Part shown: positions 21,936-32,351 of the stretch, piece after piece
How positions within the stretch are numbered: the first letter of the stretch is position 1
How the letters are laid out: every line of letters begins with the position of its first letter
Source of the DNA: Blastocladiella emersonii ATCC 22665
Lineage: Eukaryota; Blastocladiomycota; Blastocladiomycetes; Blastocladiales; Blastocladiaceae
DNA length: 64,000 bases
Assembly (NCBI GenBank): GCA_025594325.1
Contig: JANHCV010000001.1
Location: forward strand, 4,402,001 to 4,466,000
Direction of reading: 5' to 3'
Notes under the pieces: generated by a model
Seen by the model: the letters and a program-made list of their open reading frames with translations, nothing else
What the model was told of the DNA's origin: nothing
Database searches by the model: none
Made by a program: the position numbers and the translations under genes

Positions 21936-22885
21936 CATAAATCTTCCGTGCTGACCCACACCCGCAGACCTGGTCCTTGGATCAGTCCACTTCGGTGGGC
22001 CAACACGAACTGCCACGGAGCCCGGTTGGACAATGACCGAGGCTTTGTCCAAAACTATAGTTGTGATGTGAGAGCCACACGTCCTATAGGAATCCCCAGT
22101 GAAGGTCGTCAAAAAGAGAGACCCTGGGGGGCTGACACAGGACGGATACTCAACTTACGTTGCTGCTTTACGTGACCGCTTGAGACGATTCGATGCAGAT
22201 GATGACCATGGCTTACGCCAGTCGAAACTAGCCCAGAGGGCCGTGTTGTTTCAACGTTAACCATCTTTCGGGGCTGACACGCATCGATCAACAACACACC
22301 GTCCGGCAAGAACACCTTGCCATGCGTTGCTACTTTGGCTCACTCGACATTCGGAACGAGATGAACGCGTCCTCGATCGCATTGTGAACCCACACTCGTT
22401 TCGACGTCGTCGGTATCGCTCCTCCTGCACTTGACGAGTTTCGCGACACAGCTTACGCCACCACAAGCATGTATCAACAAAAGTCGTCCGTCGCGGCGAG
22501 AAACGCGAGCGCCGCCTTGGCCATGACCAGCGAGCAGTCATGCGCCGCGTCCGGGTCCGTGACCATGGACAGCCGCTCGTCCGCCACGCCTGCAAGCCGG
22601 TACACAGCCTCGAGCGCGGCCCAGAACCCAGCGCTCGCGTCCACGGGCACGAGCGTGTCGCGACCGCCGCCAAGAAACTGCACCCGCGGGAGAGCGCGCG
22701 GACCGCGATCGTGCAGCAGCAGCGGCACGCGGTGAACCGGATCGACGCGGCGCACCAGCTGCGCCAGCGACGGCGGGAACGCGACGTGCCACGGCGGCAG
22801 CTCGCCCTCGGGCTTGCGCGCCGCGAGCTTGGTGTACCGACCGCGCATGAGCGTTTCTAGCGAGAGTGAGGGGTGAGGTGAGCCG
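21936..22885. repeat. Left arm of a large inverted repeat
   Basis: Matches 31025-32037 in inverted orientation. There are two blocks. Block 1 (about 22480-22885) covers the last exon and part of the last intron of the hydrolase gene. Block 2 (about 21936-22385) is non-genic or unassigned. Between the blocks (about 22385-22474) similarity is lost. Block 2 is nearly identical over several hundred bases and includes the hairpin TTGGACAA...TTGTCCAA near 22028-22054. Confidence 0.85.
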
Positions 22886-23680
22886 AGTTGGGTGAGAGAT
22901 CGTCAGCGGGAGGACGCGTACCGTAGTCGCCGCAGCCCACGAATCCGATAATCAGGTCGATGCGCGGGTCTACGCGGTGGGATCGTGAGCGCTCGAGTCG
23001 AGTAACCAGTCGAGATTGCCATTCGCACCGTTAAGTCCGGCGATAAACGACGCGTGCGCGCCGAGACTGATGCCCGACACGCCCCACGCGACGGGCGGTG
23101 CGCGGCCGTCCACCTCGAACCGCGCCGGGAGCTGGTCGATCAGGAACGACACGTCAAGCGCTGTCCCGCGCCTGTCGTCGCGATCGGCGCGCGTTAGCGA
23201 ATGCAATACCGACGAGTAGGTCAAGAAAGTCGGTACAGACTGGATCGAGTACATGTCGACGGCGTGCATCGGGTTGCGCGTCGCGCCCGTCCACCCGCAG
23301 TTCCCCTGCTCGCGCACAAGGCGCCCGCCGTGGTTGCGCTGGTCAAACGCTACGGCCACGATTGGTAGCTGGTCCCGCGATCGCGAGCGGCCGGCATAGG
23401 CGCGGCACATGGCGTCCATCTCGTGCGCCGTAGCTACACGGTCGTTTGAGCTCCGTCACGTCAGATCGCTGTTCCGCTCGCGTACATAGCCGTCGAGCAG
23501 ACACGCACACTGGCGGCCGTGCAGGCAAAAGATGACGCGGCACGGCATCTTCGCGTCGGCGCCGGTCAAGCGCGACAGGCCGAAGACACGGAGCGCGATG
23601 CCGCCCACATCCCACTCGTCGACGGCCGCATCCTTGTGCGCGGTCGGGATCAGCGACGTGAACTCGACTGAACCATTCAT
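22474..23680 (-). CDS. Alpha/beta hydrolase (serine hydrolase), family unassigned
   Basis: Minus-strand exons 23680-23509, 23433-23029, 22969-22922 and 22856-22474 join in phase to 335 residues (introns 75, 59 and 65 nt). The fold is an alpha/beta hydrolase. The oxyanion-type FCLHGR lies near residue 53, followed by FDQRNHGG. The nucleophile elbow is GISLGAH (Ser near 176). The acid is probably Asp in GGGRDTLVP, and the base probably His in DPDAAHDCS. There is no signal peptide, so a cytosolic enzyme is likely. It resembles small esterase or prolyl-oligopeptidase-like hydrolases; the substrate is unknown. Exon 1 was ended at 23509 because the donor GTGCGT restores phase, giving HGRQSTAHEMDAM; an alternative donor at 23484 leaves the wrong phase. 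The last exon has a near-identical copy in inverted orientation at 31053-31462. Confidence 0.72.
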
Positions 23681-23909
23681 AGTGTACGCGTTGACGATGA
23701 TAGAAAGCAAGCAGTTGCAGCAAGTTACATGGCAGGGACTCCCTTCCGCGCTTCCATGTCGTACAGGGCTGCCGTGGCGCAGGGTCGGTGCCGACGACGC
23801 AACCCAGCCGGCGGGACGACGTCGGCGGCCATCGTCGGCGAGCACTCCCTCTCTCCCGTCCTGTTCTGGCCATCCATGACCCATGTAACGAGAGCACCAT
23901 CAGGCTACC
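23681..23909. promoter_or_regulatory. Divergent promoter region of the hydrolase and methyltransferase genes
   Basis: 229 bases between two divergent start codons. No specific element was recognised. Confidence 0.35.
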
Positions 23910-25133
23910 ATGGAACTACTTGAGCGTGTCGGCACCTGGATCGAGGTCACGGACCCGTACGAGGAGCTCGCCGAGCTGTACGCCGACGAGCAGCACCACA
24001 CGCACAACGCCCACGTCTCGCAGCATGAGGAAGAGTTTGAGATCGACGTCGAGTGTACGTCTCGTCTCGGAGTCTGGGTGTGAGATGTCCGTGCTCGACT
24101 TATCCTGACCCTCGGCTTCCGCCATGGCCTCGCGCGACCCGCTGCCCTTGTCGGTTACAGACCCCGAGAACTCCAAGTCTGAGGCCACTGTGACGTTCCA
24201 GATCCTGCAGAACCAGTCGACGCAGGGCAAGGGACAGTACGTCCGCTCCTTCGCGCTCATCCGCGCCGATCCGTCGGCGACATGGACGATCGCTCACACT
24301 CGCCGCCTTGTCCAGGACCGGTTTCTGCCTGTGGGACGGCGCCGTGTGTCTCGCGCGATTCCTTGCTCGCAATACGCACAAGCTCGAGCTCGGCGGATCG
24401 CGGTACGGTCGTCTCACAACTTGCTCCGACACGCGCGAATCGCGGAACTGACGATCCTGCGCCCTCGCGACGCGCCGCTGCTCGCACACATAGCATCATC
24501 GAGGTCGGCAGCGGTTCGGGCCTCGTGAGTCTCTCACTACTTCATCACACGCCCCCCGTCGCAAGCGTCACCATGACCGACCAGGAGGCGCTGCTCAAGC
24601 ACCTCCGCCGCAACCTCACCAACCACCAGGAGCGCCAGTCCCGGCCTTCTCGGGTTCGCGGAAGCACCAAGTCCGCCAAAGCCACTGTCGCGACTGAGGT
24701 GCATGTTGAGGAGCTTGAGTGGGGCCTGGGTGACCCGCTCGCGCGTCATCCTGCACTGCAAGCCGTCGTGCGCGATCAGCGGCAACGCGGCGACGACGAG
24801 TCGGCTGTGGGCGGTTGGGACTTGGTCATCTCGAGCGACTGCGTGTACAACGAGCACTTGGTCGGCATCTACGTTGCGACTTTGAAGGGTTTGCTGCTCG
24901 CCCGCGTCGCGAAGGCGCGGCATGGCGTTCAGTACCGCGCCCCGATCGCGTTCGTGTGCTTTGAGCTGCGCAGCGACCACGTCACGCTCAAGTTCCTCGA
25001 GACGCTATTCGAAGCTCACGACGATCTCCTCGTTCTGCGACTCTCGCGTGAGCATCTTCCGCCGACCTTTCAGTCGGGCAGTTTGGCCCTCTACGCGATC
25101 CTCATTCGCGACGACGACAACGCAATCGAGTGA
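23910..25133 (+). CDS. METTL21-type protein methyltransferase
   Basis: Exons 23910-24054, 24161-24236, 24316-24402 and 24494-25133 encode 315 residues (introns 106, 79 and 91 nt). The fold is the seven-beta-strand SAM methyltransferase of the METTL21/Efm family, which methylates lysines on chaperones or elongation factors. Signatures: TGFCLWDGAVCLARFL just before the core, motif I IIEVGSGSGLVSLSLL, post-I VTMTDQEALLKHLRRN, and WDLVISSDCVYNEHLV, the Asp-x-x-[Tyr] site of this family. The N-terminal 75 residues are acidic with a helical start (MELLERVGTWIEV). The loop between post-I and motif II is enlarged by about 30 residues. The actual substrate cannot be told. Directly after the stop is AATAAATAG, a likely poly(A) signal. 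The stop is only 39 bases from that of the convergent ARMC9 gene. Confidence 0.8.
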
Positions 25134-25172
25134 AATAAATAGATTACAGTCTTCCCCTCCACTTTCCGCTCA

Positions 25173-28086
25173 CTACGTCAGTGGTGCTGGCGGCGTACGA
25201 GCAATCTGCGGCCGCGTCTCAAACGCCGACGAGTACTCGCCCAGCTCCTGGCTGTTGTACTGGTGCCCGTCCTTGGGCAGCTTCGGGGGAGGAAGCGCGT
25301 GCTCGTCGCGCTGCAGGGTCGTCGAGGCCCGACCGGCCGGCGGCGGGACCTGCGACGCGGCGACGACGCGGATCGAGCGTGGCCGTGACCGTGGCTCGGC
25401 CGCCGTCGCGCTGTTCACTGATTGTGCGTCGTACCCGATCGACGAAGGCTGCTGCTGCTGTTGCTGATGGACCGGCGGCAGCGGCTTCGAGGCCATGCCA
25501 AGGATGCTCGGTGGACGAGCTGCGGCGGCTCCTTGCGTCCGTGGCCCGGGGATGGCCGAGATTGACGACGAGGGTGAGGCGCCGACCATGCCGCCGAGCG
25601 CGTAACCCGATCCGCTGCGATTCTCCGAGACGGTGCTCTTTCGTCCGAGCGAGACGGATGTGGCCGTGGCCGCGGGCGCATGCTACAGACGACATGAGGG
25701 TCAATCACGGAACATGCACAACGAAGACGGACGCCGTACCTGAGCCCGAGCTGCTTGGGAGCGAGCCGGAACGAGTCGACCTTGCGAGCGGCTGTCGGGC
25801 GCCTCGTACTGCTTTAGGAACTCGTCGCCGAGCGCCTCGTCCGATCCGACGCCGAGTTCAGCGACGGGATCCACGTCGTCACCGCCCGCATCGGGCTCCT
25901 CGAGCTCCTCCTCGTAGTCCTCCTCCTCGCCATCCTCGGACTGCGCATCGTCATCGTCGTAAAACTCGGAATCTACACGCGCGGGCGGCACACGAGTCAG
26001 CGAAACCACGAACACATGTGCGAGTTCGTGATCCGGTTTGATCCGACGGACGTACCCGCATCAAGACGCTCGAGGATCCGGTCCATCTGCTGCCCGAGCC
26101 CATCAATCGCGTTGCCGCGAAGACAGCGCAGGAGGTCGGGGATACCCATTGCGCGAGCCGCGTCGGCGAGCTCCGGGACCTCAATGACCGCGTACACGAC
26201 GCCGTGCACGTAGCTGCGGACGACGGGGTCGGGGTGCTCGAGCAGCGTGGCCATGACACGCAGGAGCGGGTGCATGACCTCGGCGGCCTTGCGGCGGCCC
26301 GCGGTGCGCAGCACGAGGTTCATGAGCAGCGCGCACGCGTACACGAACGTGCCGTCGGCCACCGTGTCGAGGTCGTCCTGCAGCAGCGTCACGACGAGGT
26401 ACCGGATCACGTCGCCGTGCGTGATGAGGTACGACTGCGCCGAGCGGCGCAGCGACATCTTCTCGAGGATCCCGAGGCAGTGCTGCTGCGTCGAGGGCCG
26501 GTCGGCCATCTTGAGCGCCGTGAGCACGGCCTTGAGCAGGTGCGACTCGAAGTGGCTAAAGTACGCGCGGCCGCAGTAGAAGCCGCACATGTAGTTGACG
26601 AGCTTGGCGACCTGCTCCTTGACGCCCGGAAACGCGTGCGAGAAGGGCGCGAGCGTCGGCTACATGGCGAAGCAGGGCGTCAGAGTGGATGGATGCCCCT
26701 CGCCTCGCTGAACCGCGCGCGTACCTGGGCCGAGTGGAAGCCGAACAGGTCGTAGTCGATGTAGCCCTTGACGACGATCCGCCGTTGAGGTGCCGTCGGC
26801 TGCGATGCGGCGCGCTAGGCGGGCAAAGGAGTTGTGAGCGATTCAGCGGCCATGGATCCGGGTGGCATCAGGATCGAACGTACGAGTCGAAGCGCGTGCA
26901 GCAGAACCATCTTGGTGCGACCGCTCGTTGAAATGTCGTTAGTGAGGGCCTGCTTGATGAGGTCAAAGTTGAGGTACTTGGGCCCGAGCCGCGCGGGCTG
27001 GTTGACGTTCTTGCGGAAGCTCTGCATCCGCTCCAGGACGCCAGCGATGTACTCTTGCGTGATCTACAGGACGCTCATACGAGTCAGCGAGCGATTCCCA
27101 ACGATACCGCGACCCGCCGCGCGTACCCGCTGCCCGTTGAGCGTCGACGCCAGAGTCCCGATCATCTCCGAGGTGATGGCGAGCAGGTTGTGGTAGTCGG
27201 CCTGCAGGATCTGGTGCTTCTTGAGCAGCCGCGTCTCCCGCGCCTTGTACTCTTCGACCGAGAGCACGATCTCGGATAGGCGGGACGGGACGACGACGTG
27301 GAGGTGCGCCGTGATGAAGTCGGTCAGCTTGCGCCGCAGGTCACCGAGCCACTCGGCCTATATGCGACAATCGCGTTAGTCGTCGAGTCCAGTCATCGCA
27401 GCGCATGGATCGGACCGAGAAGATGGTCGCAAAGGTCGGGTGCATCCTCGGGTCAGGGATGAACGGCAGCGCGTAGTACTGGAGAAATTCGGCCGTTTGC
27501 GAGAGCTGCGCGCCGCGCGTCTCGAGAAAGGCCTTGAACGTGTCGAGAGTGGACGACAGCGGGAGCTACACGCCGCACGAGCGTTAAATTCTGGTCGTCG
27601 TTGGCTCAACCGCGAACGCACGCACCTTGGATGCGGTCTGGTCGACGTGGGCGTTGACGGGGAACACGGCAAAGTGGATGCTCGTGTAGAACTCGAGCCG
27701 CATGGCCTCCTCGCTGCTGCGCGTGCCGTCGGATAGGTGCGAGTCCCATAGGTTGAAGAACTGGCCGCGCTCGCCACGCTCGAAACTCTTGAGGAGTGCA
27801 TCCTGAAGGTAGTCGCCGTGAGTAACAGATGGTTGCGACACTTATCATTGCGCGGCGTACCCGAACATCGGCGCTATTCAGCGTGGCCGTGCCCGACGCA
27901 ATCGAGATGAAGGTGTTGCCCTTGGCCGCATACTCCTTGGAGAAGGCGCTCAAAGTCTCGTTGAACTCGGACACGGTGAGGTACTAGTGTGCGGCGGCTC
28001 GGTCAGCGCAGGGCCCAGCATCTCTAGACCGAAAGCGATTCTACCTCGCGGACGAGGCTCGCGACTTGGCGCTCAGCTATGGTCAT
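25173..28086 (-). CDS. ARMC9: ARMC9-like LisH and armadillo protein (ciliary base)
   Basis: Ten minus-strand exons: 28086-28045, 27983-27861, 27802-27626, 27565-27416, 27357-27127, 27063-26884, 26814-26725, 26659-26056, 25972-25740 and 25682-25173. All join in phase to 779 residues, close to the roughly 800 of animal ARMC9. In animals and ciliates ARMC9 works at the ciliary base and basal body, and human variants cause Joubert syndrome. Conserved blocks: LisH-like EYLTVSEFNETLSAFSKEYA; FFNLWDSHL; LEFYTSIHFAVFPV; ETRGAQLSQTAEFLQYYALP; KHQILQADYHNLL; and the armadillo part with LEKMSLRRSAQSYLI and CALLMNLVLRTAGR. An acidic stretch follows (YDDDDAQSEDGEEED), then a disordered, Gln-containing C-terminus. 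This is the most intron-rich gene in the window. It implies that the organism builds a flagellum. Confidence 0.9.
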
Positions 28087-28314
28087 GTTTGCATGGAGTT
28101 GAGGGTTGCGTCGAGTTGCATGCCTTCCGAGAGCGGGAAGAGAGGGGGGAAGCGATCGACTTGAGGAGTCGCGCCCTCGGATGAGAAACGCGGAGGCTGA
28201 AACGCGACGCGTTTCCGTCACCTGACGCTGGAGACAAGAGACATGGGCGGAAACCGACCAGTGCCAAAGAAAAAAAAAGTTGTATGTATCGTGATATATC
28301 GCCGCCACCGGGCT
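28087..28314. other. Intergenic: ARMC9 upstream and permease 3' end
   Basis: 228 bases with an A-rich run (AAAGAAAAAAAAAG near 28266) followed by ATATATCG. It serves as the ARMC9 promoter side and the downstream side of the permease gene. No gene seen. Confidence 0.3.
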
Positions 28315-30202
28315 CTACTCGAGGAGCTCTAAGTCTTCTCCTGGGCGGAGGTAGCCACGCGTTGGGCTGTTCGCGTTGCTGTGGCCGACGTTCCACCGCG
28401 AGATGAAGCGGGACAAGGCCCAGAGCGAGAACCCGAGGCACATCCACACGAGGAGGAGGACAGCGTGGTACGGCTCGTTGGCCACGGCGACGGCCACCAT
28501 CCACGTACACACAGCGACAAAGCACACGGGGACGATCGCGTACACCTGGAACGGGCGCTCCGCGTACTTCCACTTGACGCTGACGTAGCGCAGGAGCAGC
28601 ACGGCGAGGGCGGTCGCTCCGTAGAACAGGTACGACGCGAAAGAGTACCAGTGGATCAGCTCGATGAGGCGCGCAGACGCGACCATGGGGATCGCGAGGC
28701 CGAGCTGCAGCGCGAGCGCGCGCATCGGCGTTCCGCGGGCGGCATTGAGCGTGGCAAAGAAGCTCGGGAGGTGCGACTGCTGCGCAGCAGCGGTGACGAG
28801 GTGGGAGCCGGTGTAAAGCGTCGAGCAAAGTGCGCCAAAGGAGCTCGCCACGATGCACAGCGGCAGGACAATCTTGCCGATCGCACCGAACGCGAGGCTG
28901 CCGTACTCGGCGACGAGACCGTGGTTCGCGGCCAGATCCTGCTCGGGAAGCACGACAAGGTACGCGACGTTGGTTGCGACGTACGAAACCGTCACGAGGG
29001 TCACGGCCGAGACGATCGCCCGAAGCACGACTCGTTCTGGCTCCTTGACGCGCTCCGTGACGTAGTTGAGGTTGTTCCTAGAGGGGTACGAGGCGTTAGT
29101 CGCGTGCTCGCCTGCGTGTCCGGCTTGCTACTAACGCACCATCCGTCAAAGCCCCACAACGCGGCCTGCAGGGCGAGGAGCATCGAGTGGTGGGCAGAAG
29201 CGGGCGTGGTACCCGCCGACTGGTCAGCAGCTGCTGGTGCAGCAGACTCGGATGCAGCAGCAGACTGGTTTGAGCCGCCACTGACGAGCGGTCCGAGCCC
29301 ACCGCCGCGAACGAGAATGAAGAGACCCGAGAGCGAGATGAGAGCGATCGCAGCGAGCTTGATGCCGAGGAACGTGGTTTGCGCGCGAGTCGCGACGCGC
29401 GGCGAAAAGGCGTTGATAGCGATCCCGGCGACGAGGAAGACGAGCGCGATCGACCGTTCCACGATGAGATCAGTTCCACTCGGGGCCTTGTCGTTGTCGA
29501 CGAGGTCGAAGAGTCGGCAAGTGTACTGCGCGGCGGTCGCGGCGAGGATCGCCGCGGTACCCGACTTGAGCAGGGTGATGGACGTCCAGATGAAGGCGAG
29601 CGCGGGGAAGCGGCCGTACGCTTCGAGCAGGTAGGCGTACTCGCCGCCGTTGCCGCTGATGAGCGTGCCGAGTTCCGCGTAGCAGAGGGCGCCCGTCAGC
29701 GATAGCACGCCAGCGAGGACCCAGATAAGGAGCGACGTCCACGCGCTTCCCGTATAGTCGAATATAGGGCCGGGAGACACGAAGATGCCGCTACCGATCA
29801 TCATGCCGACAATGATGGACAAGCCTAGTCAACGAGAAGGGTGCTCGTGAGCCGAGCTGCCCAAACGCGCGTGCGCCACCCAGCTGTCGGGTCGCGATGC
29901 AACAAGCATGGGAGATACGTACTGCCCCAGAACCCGAGGTCCCGCCTAGAGTCCGTGTACGGATCGTCGTCGCGCTCCGTTGGCTGGAGATGGATCGCGG
30001 CCGTGTGCTCAAAGAGATCAAAGGACGAGCCCGAGTCGAACGATTGGCGGACGGGCGAGCGAGCGCGGGCACCGGCGGCACCTCCTGGCGACATGGGCAC
30101 AGAGATGGACGACGAGGTTGAGAGGCGCGGCGATCGCGTCAGCGTCTCGGGACTGCCTTGGGCAATCGGCTTGAAGCCGAGCGAGGGTGGGGGCGCTGGC
30201 AT
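28315..30202 (-). CDS. Amino-acid permease, LAT/APC superfamily
   Basis: Minus-strand exons 30202-29923, 29824-29140 and 29077-28315 encode 575 residues (introns 98 and 62 nt). The transporter core begins after a disordered 90-residue N-terminus with Ser/Pro stretches. Family motifs: LSIIVGMMIGSGIFVSPG in the first membrane segment, GALCYAELGTLI in segment 2, GGEYAYLLEAYG, and LWGFDGWNNLNYVTERVKEP around segment 6, the LAT signature formed across the second splice site. About twelve membrane segments follow in the usual spacing. LAT proteins in animals exchange large neutral amino acids and pair with a heavy chain; fungal relatives act alone. The substrate cannot be told from sequence. The extracellular loop near residue 290 is enlarged by an Ala/Ser-rich insertion. 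The gene lies inside the segment bounded by the inverted repeat. Confidence 0.82.
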
Positions 30203-31024
30203 GGCGGCGTCACAGTTCACCGACTGGTTTTCATCAGCTTCATTCGTAGGCCGTGCAAGCGGCGGGTGGGGTGAGAGGTCGAAGGGAGCGCGAGTGCCTC
30301 TCGCCGCGATGTGCGGTGGTGTGGCGAAGCGCGCCGTATCAAAATTTAGCGACACGTGCAGCGCGCGACGCTGTCGTTTGCGGCAATGCCCTCGACATGT
30401 ACTCAAAATGACACGATGCAATGGAGTCGCAGGCGTGGCATAATGTAGTTTATAAGTGTCGTGTGGTCTCGTACGATCGCCGATTCGTCGGGGTCGTCGC
30501 TTCTCCCCTGGCAGCCGCGTCGCCACGATACGCGGGATGGTCGCGTGTGATTTGCCCCCGCTCTTCGCGTCGCCCGCGGCTGCTAGGCCAGTCGCCGATG
30601 GTGGCTTTGTCGTCCGACCAGCGCAACCACGTCAGACATCGAGCGCCGCGTTGATCCTGCGCAGCACTTCTACTGCTGCTCGGCGAGGGCGGGCGACGAG
30701 CACTGCCGCGTTCAGCCTTTGGCTGGGTAAAGGTTCGCTACGCCGGTGGGTGCGGGTGCAAGCGTAGAGATGTGAGCATGGTGGGTTCGCACCCGCGCTT
30801 GAGACCGCGAACTGGCCACGATTGCGACCTCGACGCGCCATACGACTGTTCTCTCGACACGGCCGAGTCCGGGCTGCTTGCGTTGAGCGGGGATATGGAC
30901 ACGCGTGGGCTCATGCTTCACGGGCCGTGCGGGAAACTTTGTGGCTAGAGAGTGCGGAGACGGAAGCGCGAAGCCGCCAAGGAAGCGAGATCGCGCGGCT
31001 CGAAGCTGAGCATCCTCGCGCCTC
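30203..31024. other. Upstream of the permease gene, with possible hydrolase remnant
   Basis: About 820 bases between the permease start and the right inverted-repeat arm. No intact gene was found. One short segment resembles part of hydrolase exon 2 (listed separately). Confidence 0.4.
30588..30633 (+). pseudogene. Possible remnant of hydrolase exon 2
   Basis: Reads SPMVALSSDQRNHV, resembling LPIVAVAFDQRNHGG of the intact hydrolase. It is in the same orientation as, and upstream of, the copied last exon at 31053. The rest of exons 1-3 is not recognisable, so this may be a decayed piece of a second gene copy or a chance match. Confidence 0.35.
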
Positions 31025-31052
31025 TCTCGGCTCACCTCGTTTTCCTCGCCAG

Positions 31053-31462
31053 AAACGCTCATACGAGGGCGGTACACCAAGCTTGCGGCGCGCAAGCCCG
31101 AGGGCGAGCTGCCGCCGTGGCACGTCGCGTTCCCGCCGTCGCTGGCTCAGCTGGTGCGCCGCGTCGACCCGGTGCACCGCGTCGACCCGGTGCACCGCGT
31201 CGACCCGGTGCACCGCGTGCCGCTGCTGCTGCACGATCGCGGTCCACGCGCTCTCCCGCGGGTGCAGTTCCTCGGGGGCGGGCGCGACACGCTGGTGCCT
31301 GTGGACGCGAGCGCCGGGTTCTGGGCCGCGCTCGAGGCCGTGTACCGGCTCGCGGGCGTGGCGGACGAGCGGCTGTCCATGGTCACGGACCCGGACGCGG
31401 CGCACGACTGCTCGCTGGTCATGGCCAAGGCGGCGCTCGCCTTTCTCGTCGCGACGGACTGA
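31053..31462 (+). pseudogene. Truncated copy of the hydrolase last exon
   Basis: It follows a CAG acceptor-like site at 31050-31052 and reads TLIRGRYTKLAARKPEGELP through to stop TGA 31460-31462. The protein is almost the same as the last exon of the intact gene at 22856-22474: Met to Ile near the start, a different end (FLVATD instead of FLAATDDFC), and a small in-frame insertion. Most base differences are at third codon positions. The acid and base motifs GGGRDTLVP and DPDAAHDCS are kept. The nucleophile exon is absent upstream, so a working enzyme is not expected. The pattern suggests recent duplication or gene conversion. Confidence 0.75.
31160..31213 (+). repeat. Three tandem 18-base units in the copied exon
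   Basis: Three exact copies of CGCGTCGACCCGGTGCAC at 31160-31177, 31178-31195 and 31196-31213. They encode RVDPVH three times. The intact hydrolase has a single unit (RRVDPVHRVP), so two in-frame units were gained in this copy. Confidence 0.9.
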
Positions 31463-32037
31463 TCACGTCGTGTTTATACACGTACACGCATGTGATCCAA
31501 CCACCGTGTGATGAACGGGTTCGTGAGAGCGGGATGACGGATGCGACGGCGTCGTTGTGGGGGAGCGAGCGGGACCACGGCACTATCAAGGACGCGCTCA
31601 TCTCGTTCCGAATCTTGGATGAGGCCAAAGTAGCAACGTATGGCAAGGTAGTCTTGCCGGACGGTGCGTTATTGATCGATGCGTGTCAGCCCCGAAAGAT
31701 GGTTAACGTTGAAACAACACGGCCCTCTGGGCTAGTTTCGACTGGCGTACGCCATGGTCATCATCTGCATCGAATCGTCGTAGTCGCGAATAAGGTCACG
31801 TAAAGCAGCAACGTAGGTTGAGTATCCGTCCTGTGTCAGCCCCCCAGGGTCTCTCTTTTTGACGACCTTCACTGGGGATTCCTATAGGACGTGTGGCTCT
31901 CACATCACAACTATAGTTTTGGACAAAGCCTCGGTCATTGTCCAACCGGGCTCCGTGGCAGTTCGTGTTGGCCCACCGAAGTGGACTGATCCAAGGACCA
32001 GAACTGTGAGTGTGGGCCACCACGGAACATTTATACC

Positions 32038-32351
32038 GAGTGCCCCGCGGCGGCGGCGCGTGGGAGGGCGAAGGAGGAGTGGCTGAGCCGTTCCTTGCGT
32101 GGCGTGACCCCACGTTGGCCGTTGTCAGGGCCGGCTGAACTTGCAACTACGCTCGCGACCCGCGATGTTGATCGACCTCGAATCTGCCGGCCCGAGAAAA
32201 GTCCGGCACCACGACCACGACGCAGCTCATGTATCTCCGAGCCTGAGGCTCTCGCGACTTGTTGCATTTCTTCCGTTCCGGCGTCCCTGGGCGTGATACA
32301 TAAGGCCGACCTGCGCTCGGTCCGGCCTCCTCGACAACAACCATCACGACC
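32038..32351. promoter_or_regulatory. Upstream region of the LETM1-domain gene
   Basis: About 310 bases between the right inverted-repeat arm and the LETM1 start. No specific motif was identified. Confidence 0.3.

Larger units (their letters stand above)
31025..32037. repeat. Right arm of the large inverted repeat
   Basis: Inverted copy of 21936-22885. Block 1 (about 31025-31462) is the hydrolase last exon with part of its preceding intron. Block 2 (about 31590-32037) matches 21936-22385 with few differences. Over its last 35 bases (to 32037) identity falls, but gaps are few. The 18-base tandem repeat at 31160-31213 is found only in this arm. Confidence 0.85.

Noticed and set aside
21936-32037. 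A composite transposon bounded by the inverted arms
   Set aside because: No transposase gene, no target-site duplication and no short terminal repeats could be seen; the arms contain a piece of a cellular gene.
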